Shown here one piece after another: positions 32,402 to 38,940 of a stretch of 38,940 bases of DNA (position 1 is the first letter of the stretch; each line of letters opens with the position of its first letter). The stretch spans positions 1 to 38,940 of the forward strand of contig VGYC01000055.1 in NCBI GenBank assembly GCA_016873095.1, written 5' to 3'. Under the pieces are notes generated by a model. It was not told where the DNA came from and ran no database searches. It saw only the letters and a program-made list of their open reading frames with translations. Made by a program: the position numbers and the translations under genes. The DNA comes from Planctomycetota bacterium. GTDB taxonomy: Bacteria; Planctomycetota; Planctomycetia; Gemmatales; Gemmataceae.

Positions 32402-34180
32402 TTACCAGTAGTAGAGCGCCCCGAAATTGACGCCGTGGGCCCAGAAGTCGTTGGTGCGGAACAGCACGGCCGGTTGCTGCGGCTGGCTGCCGGAAGTCGA
32501 AGCGGCGCCCGGAATCAGGTTACGATTGATGCGCGGATCGACCTGCTCGCCGACCCGGATGACATTGCTCAGGTAGAGAAACTCATAGCCGACGAAAAAG
32601 CGCAGGTTCTCGGTGGCGTTCCAGCCAAGCTTGACGCCACAGTTGGGCATGACGGCGAATCGATTTGCCTCGCGGCTCGCGATGTTGCTCTCGAGCGCCA
32701 GGAAACCGCCGGACTGAACGGCCGGTGGCGGAAACGCCACGTTTGACTGGCCGTTGATCCCGAGCACCTGGTTGACGTTACCCAGGGCGACCTTGGCCGT
32801 GCCGGTCACCGTGAAGCGCCGTGCAAAGTTCCATTGCCCCTCGATGCCGAGCTGGCCGCCGTTGAAGTTGTTGCGCGTGCTGAAGCGGTCGATGAAGCGC
32901 TCGCCGTTCTCGAGGTCGTCGATGACCAGCAGTTCGGTCAGATCCAGGTGACGGTAGCCAACCAGGGCGTCGAGCCAGGCGCACGGACCGCACCACAACT
33001 TGCCGCGCAGGTTGGCCTCAATCCCCCAGAGATCGCTTGTGTTCAGGACCCGGAAGCTGCCGGTCGTCTGCTGGAAACCGTTGGCTGTCACCGGGTAGGC
33101 CGTCGGAATCACGTTGGCCTCTCCTGTCTGTGCATTGATGAACGGCCGCATCAGGATCGGATTGGTGTTGTTGTCAGCGAAGAACGTGCTGCGGCCTTGG
33201 CCGAGGAAGAAGTAAGACACCTCGACACCCAGACGATCCAGACCGGGTAGCCAGAAGCCTGCGGTGAAGCGAGCGCCGCTGCGCAGCGTATCGGCAAGCT
33301 GATTGCTGCCGTAGAGCACTTGCGTGTCCAGCCGGCCCGGGATGCCCACCTGGGCGCCGTCGCCGATCGGCCCGGTGGTCAGCAACGGCGGCACGTTGTC
33401 CGGCGTGATCGTCCAGAGCAAGTACTCGGCGCTGACCCAGAAGAACTGCCGCGAGTTGCAACCATCGACAAAGCAGCAGCCACAACCGCAGCCGCCGCAG
33501 CTCGCACAGCTGCTGCATGAAACGCATTCGCTGCAAATCGGCTCGCAGCAACAGGTCGAGCAGCTGCAGGATTCGCAACAGGTCTCGCAACACGATGCAT
33601 CACAGCACGACCCCCAGCGGCCGGAACGGCACCGGCCGCGACGGCCAAAGCGCCCGCAACACATGTCGCAAACGCACGAGCATTCACAGCAGTCGCAGCA
33701 GCCGCCGCAGCATTCGCCAGCGTTACAGCTCGCGCACTCGCCGCCGCGAATGCCATCCAGCGGCATCTCCGAACTCGGTCCGTGAGGCACAATTCGCTCC
33801 TCGCCTTCATTCATTGCCGGCACCGGCTTCGGCCGCACCGGAATGGTCTCGGGCTGAGGAGCAGTCGCGATGGCCTGCGTCGTCATCGGCAAGCTCGGAC
33901 CGGAGGGCAGGGGCGCGGGGAAGCGCTCGGCGTCGGTCGGCACGCGGACGATGCCGACCGGACGAAACGACACCGGGGTCACCGCCGAATCGTGCATGGT
34001 CCGATCCGGCTCGACTGCCGTCGGCCGCGCCAGCGTCACCGGCCGACTGGACGCACCCGCGCTCGCCGCCGGTTGTCCCGGTCGCGGCGTCGCGGCACGC
34101 CATTGCACTTCTTGCGCGTGTAACGGATCGATCAGCAGCGCTAGCGCCAGGGTCAATCCGGTGGCTGTGCGAATCGTCAT
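32402..34180 (-). CDS. BBP7-family outer-membrane protein with a cysteine-rich linker
   Basis: The 592-residue protein has a signal peptide (MTIRTATGLTLALALLIDPLHA, then QEVQWRAA), a proline-rich linker to about 145, and a cysteine-rich segment at 149-241 holding about 35 cysteines, many in CC or CxC pairs. The BBP7 barrel follows, starting FFWVSAEYLLWTITPDNVPP with PLLTTG and ending GVNFGALYYW. AAGGAGGG stands about 8 bases before the ATG at 34180; an in-frame ATG at 34255 exists but gives no signal peptide at the N-terminus. The cysteine-rich part could bind metals or form disulfide cross-links in the envelope. The paralog at 30511-32034 has none of these cysteines. A terminator lies just downstream. 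Confidence 0.88.
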   Translation of the reverse strand: MTIRTATGLTLALALLIDPLHAQEVQWRAATPRPGQPAASAGASSRPVTLARPTAVEPDRTMHDSAVTPVSFRPVGIVRVPTDAERFPAPLPSGPSLPMTTQAIATAPQPETIPVRPKPVPAMNEGEERIVPHGPSSEMPLDGIRGGECASCNAGECCGGCCDCCECSCVCDMCCGRFGRRGRCRSGRWGSCCDASCCETCCESCSCSTCCCEPICSECVSCSSCASCGGCGCGCCFVDGCNSRQFFWVSAEYLLWTITPDNVPPLLTTGPIGDGAQVGIPGRLDTQVLYGSNQLADTLRSGARFTAGFWLPGLDRLGVEVSYFFLGQGRSTFFADNNTNPILMRPFINAQTGEANVIPTAYPVTANGFQQTTGSFRVLNTSDLWGIEANLRGKLWCGPCAWLDALVGYRHLDLTELLVIDDLENGERFIDRFSTRNNFNGGQLGIEGQWNFARRFTVTGTAKVALGNVNQVLGINGQSNVAFPPPAVQSGGFLALESNIASREANRFAVMPNCGVKLGWNATENLRFFVGYEFLYLSNVIRVGEQVDPRINRNLIPGAASTSGSQPQQPAVLFRTNDFWAHGVNFGALYYW

Positions 34181-34275
34181 TTCCGCTACCCTCCTTGGCA
34201 GGGGCGTCCGGCCAGGCCCGCTCTCCAATGGCCCGGGCCAGGCGCCGCGACGCATCGAGCTATCTTACCTCCTTT

Positions 34276-34312
34276 ACTTCGGCACGATGCGCAGCACCGG
34301 CGCAATCGTTCG
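34276..34312 (-). promoter_or_regulatory. conserved bipartite element upstream of BBP7 gene 2
   Basis: On the minus strand CGAACGATTGC is followed after 18 bases by GCCGAAGT, then AAAGGAGGTAAG. Both blocks and their spacing match the element at 32156-32192 upstream of the paralog. It ends 95 bases before the chosen start codon at 34180. Confidence 0.5.
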
Positions 34313-34545
34313 TCCAGGGGTTTTCGGAAAAACGGTCAAGCGGGGAGTTACAGTGAACAAACCCGGCACATACGCCCTGTCCATCATGACGGGCAACACG
34401 GGAGAATGCGGCAGATTGGCAAGAATAGTTACCGCCGCGAGAATCATTGCCGCTTAACACGAACGCGAGACCAGTCGTGGCGGCAAGTGCGCTCCCGGGC
34501 AGACTTCGGGAACGGAGCGGGCAAGACAAAGGGCGCGCGCAAGAA

Positions 34546-34572
34546 AAGCCGGGAACTGTCGGTCCCCGGCTT
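34546..34572 (-). terminator. intrinsic terminator of the SdrD-type gene
   Basis: AAGCCGGG (34546-34553) and CCCGGCTT (34565-34572) form a perfect 8-bp stem with an 11-base loop. On the minus strand the stem is followed by TTCTTGCG, so with the final stem bases a TTTTCTT run forms the release tract. It lies about 70 bases after the stop codon at 34642. A CTCGTTTTC tract on the other side could give weak activity on the plus strand. Confidence 0.75.
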
Positions 34573-34641
34573 CTCGTTTTCAGCTTGGCCTGATAACTTT
34601 GAGGCTGCCCACAAGGCCTCGCCCTGCGGCAGACAGCACTG

Positions 34642-37600
34642 CTAGACTTTCAGTCGATTCCGCGCCAGCTTCATGAACTCTGCGGAACTCAGCAGAGTCT
34701 GCATGAGGCTATGCTCGCTGACCTGGCCGGCTTGCAGCTTGTCGGTCCACTGCTGGATCTCGGCTGCCGAGGGCATCCGCCGGAGCACGGCGATGAAGCT
34801 GCCGATGACCGCCTGGCTCTGCGCCGCACTTGTATTCAGCAAGTTCGTGGCAATGTCGGCCACGCCCAGCGTGCCCAGCGACTGCACCAGCGTCAGGCGC
34901 GTCAGCGAGTCCGGAATCTGCCGCAACACGTCTTCGTAGAAACCGAGAATGAACGTTTCCGGCGTCGAGTGCGCGGCCAGGTATTCCGCCGACGTCAGCA
35001 CCGTGAAGCGGACGTCATTGAGGCTGCCACCGGCGAGCAAGCTGTTGACGCCGCTCGCCAGTTCCGCGGCGTTCGGGCCGCGATGCAGGATCGAACTGTA
35101 GATCTTCTTGACCTCATAGGACCAGTGCTCCTTGGTGTTCCACAGCGACTTGACCATCTGAGACGCCGGCATGCCCTTGCGCAACCGCGTCAACCAGGTG
35201 GTGGCCTCAGCACGCGTCGGCGGACGGTTGTCGAGAGTCTTGTACGTGCCATCGATGAAGGTCAGCAAGCGCAGCACCCGGGGATCCATCGATTTTTCCC
35301 AGCCAGGGGCCAGCTGGTTCTTGCTGACGATGGGCGCCCGCGTCACCAGCGGCGGAATGTTTTGCTGCAACACCTTGCCCGGCTGATTGAAAACCGTGAT
35401 CGGCACGGTGCTCCTGTTGTTGGTCGGGTTCGGGTCAGGTGTCGAAGACGTGACCGTCGAGACGTTGATGAATGTACCCACCGCCAGCGGTGCCTTGGCG
35501 GTGATGGTGATGACGCTGCTCTCGCCGGCAGCCATGCCGGACCGCGTCGCCGTGATCACGCCATTGCTCACGGTGATTGTCCAGCCGGCGCCGGTAGCGC
35601 CAACGTAGGTTACTCCCGTCGGCAACGTGTCCGTGACGCTGACGTTTTGCGCAGGCCCGGTGCCGAGATTGCTCACATTCAGCGTGTAGGTGAAGGTTGC
35701 GCCGATCTGCACGGTGCTGGAGCTGACCGTCTTGACGATGGCCATGTCCGCCGGCTGCAGCTCGCCGAAGTTGTTGTCCGTACCCTGGATGCCCATGCCC
35801 AGCGCGATGCCGAAAAACTGGTTCGTCGCCGTCTGGCCGCCCGGAGTGCCAATGTTGTTGGGACCTTCGGCGTATCCCGCCGGCTGCGTCTCGGTGATCG
35901 TGTAGGTTCCGGGGCGCAGGTTAGTGAACTGGTAGAAGCCGGACTGATTGGTGGTCGTCGTCATCTGCACGGAACCCAGGCTGGTCGTGCCCGTGAGCGT
36001 GATGGTCACGTTGGCGATTGCCGGGTCACCGGCATCCTTGACGCCGCTGTTGTTGATGTCGAGATACACGTATCCTGACAGACTGGCCGGCACGAGCTCG
36101 CCGAAGTTGTTGTTCAGACTCTGCTTCCCGGAAGCAAGCGGCACGCCCGAGATCATGTTGGTCCCGGCGGTGCCGCCCAGCGAGCCGGGCGTGACGATGC
36201 CATCCAGATAACTGGCTGGCTGCGTCTCGGTCACGGCGTAGCTGCCGGGCCGCAAACCGGTGAATTCATAGTAGCCGGCCGCGTTGGTCTGCGTCGTCTT
36301 GGAGACGCTGTTGCCCAGGTCGTCGGTGCCACTGAGCGTCAAGGTGACCAGGTTGATGGCACTTTCGCCGCCTTCCTTGATGCCGTTGTTGTTGGCGTCC
36401 ACGTACACGTAGCCGGAAAGGCTGGCCGACTCAAGTTCACCAAAATTGTTGGTGACGCTGTTCGAGGCAGAGTTCAGGTTGATCTGGCTGATGATATTGG
36501 TGCCCGCCACGCCGCCGGTCGAACCGGGCGTGACCTTGCCATCGAGGTATGCGATCGGCTGGGTCTCGGTCACGGTGTAGCTGCCAGGCCTCAGGCCAGT
36601 GAACTCGTAAAAGCCGGCCGCATTGGTCTGCGTCGTCTTGGAGACGCTGTTGCCCAGGTCGTCCGTACCGGTAAGCGCCAGGTTGACGAGGTTGATGGCG
36701 CTCTCGCCGTTCTCCTTGATGCCGTTGTTGTTGCTATCAACGTAAACGTAGCCGGAAACCTTGGCCGGAATGAGCTCGCCGAAGTCGTTGTCCTTGAGGT
36801 CCGTATTGTTCAGCGTGACCTGAATCTTGTTTGTGCCCGGCGGGACATTGAGGACATTGCCGCCGCTGGACAGCTTGCCCGGGACATAGCCGGCGGGCGG
36901 CTGTTCGTTGAGGATGATCGTGTAGTTGCCTTTTTCGAGGCAGTTGCCGGGAATGTAGCGATAGACGACCTTCACCGTGCTGTCGCCCGTGCTGATGAGC
37001 TGGGCCACGAGGTTGCCGCCGCCGGTGGCGGACGAGGTAGCCTTGCCATCCGTGGTCAGCGACACGGTACCGGTGCCAGTGAAGCCGGCCATGTCGTTGC
37101 CCGTCAGCGTCAGCATCTTGGAGCCGGTAGCGGACTTGGGCGCGAAAGTAAAACCACTGTTGCCGTTGAAATCGAGAACCAGGTCATACTTGGCGGCATT
37201 GAAGGAACCGGCATTGGCCGACAGATCCAGCATCGACGTGAACCCGGGGCCGGTCAACTTGATGTTTCCGGCGACGGTCGCGTTGATGGATGCCGGCGAG
37301 GTCTCGCTCGTGTTCTCGACCTTGATGGTGCTGGTGATCGTCCCGCTGTGATAGATCTCCACCGCCAGAAGCTGGCCCAGCGATGAATCAAACTTGTTCA
37401 CTAGCTTTGACAGCGAGTAGTCCGTCTGCGTGGCGGGATAGACGATGGTCTGTTCGATCGTTGTTTCGGCCGTGTTGACAGTGGGATCGTGATCGAACGA
37501 ATAGAAGCCGTTGCTGTCGGTGACCGTCGTGGCGATGAGCTTGTTGCTGGCATCCACAAGCTTAATGGTGGCATTGGCGATGGGGTTTTCGCCGGCCTCG

Positions 37601-37752
37601 CGCAGGCCGTTGTTGTTCAGATCGTGGAAGACATGGCCGCTGATGACGTTGCAGCTCATGAGCGAGCGTTCTTCGAGAGACTCGATGGCCAATGGGCGCG
37701 ACGCGGTCCGCGGCTTGCTCGTCTTCTTGCTGAGGCATGAAAAGACTCCCAT
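34642..37752 (-). CDS. large surface protein with SdrD-B, DUF11 and DUF4214 domains
   Basis: The 1036-residue protein begins MGVFSCLSKKTSK and has the motif LAIESLEERSLMS at 21-33. That N-terminal ESLEER motif is common to planctomycete exported surface proteins and probably serves in sorting. SdrD-B-like Ig folds begin at about 38, 334, 447 and 558, each with GYVYxDxNNNGxK-type calcium-loop sequences and a NNFGEL ending. A DUF11-type repeat (about 665-790; ADMAIVKTVSSSTVQIGATFTY) follows. The C-terminus (about 825-1030) has two DUF4214-like repeats with LLSSAEF and LTSAEYL. It is likely an extracellular adhesive or matrix protein. GGGAGG stands 5 bases before the ATG. The gene is monocistronic by its own terminator. 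Confidence 0.9.
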   Translation of the reverse strand: MGVFSCLSKKTSKPRTASRPLAIESLEERSLMSCNVISGHVFHDLNNNGLREAGENPIANATIKLVDASNKLIATTVTDSNGFYSFDHDPTVNTAETTIEQTIVYPATQTDYSLSKLVNKFDSSLGQLLAVEIYHSGTITSTIKVENTSETSPASINATVAGNIKLTGPGFTSMLDLSANAGSFNAAKYDLVLDFNGNSGFTFAPKSATGSKMLTLTGNDMAGFTGTGTVSLTTDGKATSSATGGGNLVAQLISTGDSTVKVVYRYIPGNCLEKGNYTIILNEQPPAGYVPGKLSSGGNVLNVPPGTNKIQVTLNNTDLKDNDFGELIPAKVSGYVYVDSNNNGIKENGESAINLVNLALTGTDDLGNSVSKTTQTNAAGFYEFTGLRPGSYTVTETQPIAYLDGKVTPGSTGGVAGTNIISQINLNSASNSVTNNFGELESASLSGYVYVDANNNGIKEGGESAINLVTLTLSGTDDLGNSVSKTTQTNAAGYYEFTGLRPGSYAVTETQPASYLDGIVTPGSLGGTAGTNMISGVPLASGKQSLNNNFGELVPASLSGYVYLDINNSGVKDAGDPAIANVTITLTGTTSLGSVQMTTTTNQSGFYQFTNLRPGTYTITETQPAGYAEGPNNIGTPGGQTATNQFFGIALGMGIQGTDNNFGELQPADMAIVKTVSSSTVQIGATFTYTLNVSNLGTGPAQNVSVTDTLPTGVTYVGATGAGWTITVSNGVITATRSGMAAGESSVITITAKAPLAVGTFINVSTVTSSTPDPNPTNNRSTVPITVFNQPGKVLQQNIPPLVTRAPIVSKNQLAPGWEKSMDPRVLRLLTFIDGTYKTLDNRPPTRAEATTWLTRLRKGMPASQMVKSLWNTKEHWSYEVKKIYSSILHRGPNAAELASGVNSLLAGGSLNDVRFTVLTSAEYLAAHSTPETFILGFYEDVLRQIPDSLTRLTLVQSLGTLGVADIATNLLNTSAAQSQAVIGSFIAVLRRMPSAAEIQQWTDKLQAGQVSEHSLMQTLLSSAEFMKLARNRLKV
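36094..36753 (-). repeat. two near-identical in-frame SdrD-B repeats
   Basis: The coding units at about 36430-36753 (residues 334-441) and 36094-36420 (445-553) are near-duplicates. They share GTDDLGNSVSKTTQTNAAG and EFTGLRPGSY, and long DNA identity around the LGNSVSKTTQTN stretch. The neighbouring repeats at both sides are more diverged, so this pair reflects a recent duplication or gene conversion. Confidence 0.75.
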
Positions 37753-38027
37753 GATCGCCTCCCTGCCAGATGGAGAATAGCCCGGCGTGGACCCGGTATC
37801 GGACTATGCATCGGCGCAGCTCGGCAACGATCTGAAGGAGAAAGGCGTACAATCGACGCCCTGGGAAAAGCCGCAAAAATCGGCGGAGTCGGAGGAAACC
37901 TGTGAGCACGAATGCGCAATCTGGGCAAAGCTTGCCGATATGCTCGACACGCGTGCCAGGATGATTGGGACCCCGGAATGACGATGGCGGCGAAAGGTGC
38001 GCCGGTCGGGGCCTGATCGCCAGTTGC

Positions 38028-38940
38028 TCAGACCTGCACACTCTTGCCGATGCGCTCTCGGCCACGGAACCACGGTCGCAGGACCTCCGGGATGACGACG
38101 CTGCCGTCGGCCTGCTGATTGTTCTCCAGAATCGCAAGAATGGCGCGAGTGATTGCCACAGCCGTACCGTTCAGCGTGTGCACGAAGCGCGTCCCCTTGT
38201 GCCTGGGCCCCTTGTAGCGGATGTTGAGGCGGCGGGCCTGGTAGTCGGTGCAGTTGGAGGTGCTCGTGACCTCGCCGAACTCGCCGCCCTGGCCCCGGCC
38301 GGGCATCCACGCTTCAAGATCGTACTTGCGGTACGCCGGGCCGCCCAGCTCGCCGGTGCAGGTGTCGATCACCTGGAACGGCAGGCCGAGGCCCGCGAAG
38401 ATCTTCTCTTCGATGGCAAGCAATTCCTGATGAATGGTCTCGCTCTGGTCTGGCGTGCAGAAGGCGAACATCTCGACCTTCGTGAACTGGTGAACGCGAT
38501 AGAGCCCGCGCGTGTCGCGGCCGGGCGCGCCGGCTTCCGTGCGAAAGCAATGGGAAAGCCCGACGTACTTCATCGGCAGCTGCAATTCGTCGAGCACCTG
38601 GTCCCGATGCATGCCGCCCAACGTGATCTCGGCGGTGGCGACCAGGCAGAGATCGGTATTCTCCAGGCCATAGATTTGCGTCTCCGGCCCGCGCGGGATG
38701 AAGCCGATGCCTTCCAGGACATCGACGCGAGCCACGTCCGGAGTGATGATCGGCGTAAAACCGGCGTCGATCAACGTGTTCATGGCGTACTGGATGAGCG
38801 CCAGCTCCAGCAGAACAGCATCGTTCTTGAGGTAATAGAACTTCGGTCCCGCGACCGACGAACCGGCCTCGAAATCCACCAGATCGAGCGACTCTGCCAG
38901 GGCCACGTGATCCTTGACGGGGAAATCGAAGTCGCGCGTC
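38028..38940 (-). CDS. serS: seryl-tRNA synthetase, 5' end beyond the window
   Basis: About 303 C-terminal residues are present; the gene continues past the right edge, where the frame reads TRDFDFPVKDHVALAESLDL, a typical SerRS lead-in to the catalytic domain. Class II motif 2 is FRTEAGAPGRDTRGLYRVHQF in pieces and motif 3 is HTLNGTAVAITRAILAILE. The serine and ATP pocket includes TAEITL and GEVTSTSNCTDYQARRLNIRY. The enzyme charges tRNA-Ser in the cytoplasm. The missing part should be the N-terminal coiled-coil arm of about 110-130 residues. The 275-base gap before the SdrD-type gene has no clear terminator. Confidence 0.96.
   Translation of the reverse strand, partial: TRDFDFPVKDHVALAESLDLVDFEAGSSVAGPKFYYLKNDAVLLELALIQYAMNTLIDAGFTPIITPDVARVDVLEGIGFIPRGPETQIYGLENTDLCLVATAEITLGGMHRDQVLDELQLPMKYVGLSHCFRTEAGAPGRDTRGLYRVHQFTKVEMFAFCTPDQSETIHQELLAIEEKIFAGLGLPFQVIDTCTGELGGPAYRKYDLEAWMPGRGQGGEFGEVTSTSNCTDYQARRLNIRYKGPRHKGTRFVHTLNGTAVAITRAILAILENNQQADGSVVIPEVLRPWFRGRERIGKSVQV

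Larger units (their letters stand above)
34181..34641. other. intergenic region between BBP7 gene 2 and the SdrD-type gene
   Basis: This 461-base gap contains the terminator of the SdrD-type gene (34546-34572) and the bipartite element shared with the other BBP7 gene (34276-34312). On the minus strand TTGCCC followed about 18 bases later by TATGTG is a weak promoter candidate for BBP7 gene 2. No open frame here has convincing codon use or protein motifs. Confidence 0.5.

Noticed and set aside
36094-36753. Repeated DNA considered as a CRISPR-like or tandem array
   Set aside because: The repetition is in frame and encodes duplicated SdrD-B domains; no short regular repeats with unique spacers.
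37787-37981. 64-codon plus-strand frame between the SdrD-type gene and serS
   Set aside because: There is no ribosome-binding site or family match and it lies in the upstream region of the SdrD-type gene; not enough to call a gene.

Overview
The window is high-GC bacterial DNA that reads as a planctomycete chromosome, most likely Gemmata-like. This is inferred from protein families I recognise: PQQ-type beta-propeller proteins (one carrying a methyltransferase-like insert and a malectin-like tail), two BBP7-type outer-membrane barrel proteins with AEYLLW motifs, a SdrD-B/DUF11/DUF4214 surface protein with an N-terminal ESLEER motif, and many short lipoproteins. No tRNA, rRNA, CRISPR array or IS element was seen.

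Layout. 1-1.7 kb: a small lipoprotein gene with a possible frameshift, over a hairpin-rich stretch, diverging from a secreted PQQ-propeller gene. 1.8-5.2 kb (minus strand): a partial complex I cluster read nuoI, DUF2203, nuoA, nuoB, nuoC, membrane protein. 5.4-6.9 kb (plus): a translationally coupled FHA-domain protein and coiled-coil protein. 6.9-8.4 kb (minus): a CDGSH iron-sulfur protein, a membrane-anchored protein and a DUF2752 protein. 8.7-21.9 kb (minus): a long co-directional run. In reading order it holds a giant PQQ protein, a lipoprotein, an FtsX-type permease, a LolD-type ATPase, a protein with two ModA-like binding domains, a frameshifted secreted protein, ModB- and ModC-like transporter parts, a MoaD-ThiF/MoeB fusion and dapF. 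The middle of this run looks like a molybdate/tungstate uptake and cofactor-sulfur module. 22.2-27.2 kb (plus): pxpA, pxpC (no pxpB), a D-2-hydroxyacid dehydrogenase and an S9 peptidase. 27.2-30.5 kb: a CoA-transferase (minus), a membrane protein and hemW (plus). 30.5-38.9 kb (minus): two BBP7 genes, the large SdrD-type protein and serS, which runs off the right edge.

Most notable points. One BBP7 protein carries about 35 cysteines in 93 residues. A MoaD-like domain is fused by its Gly-Gly end directly to a ThiF domain that seems to lack the usual catalytic Asp. A ModA-like protein is duplicated in tandem. Several intergenic gaps hold 60-110 bp elements, each made of two palindromic units facing each other. 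The two BBP7 genes share a bipartite upstream element with identical spacing. The middle of the S9 peptidase gene has strongly different codon use.

Bases and translations were read by eye. Family names rest on remembered motifs, not searches.
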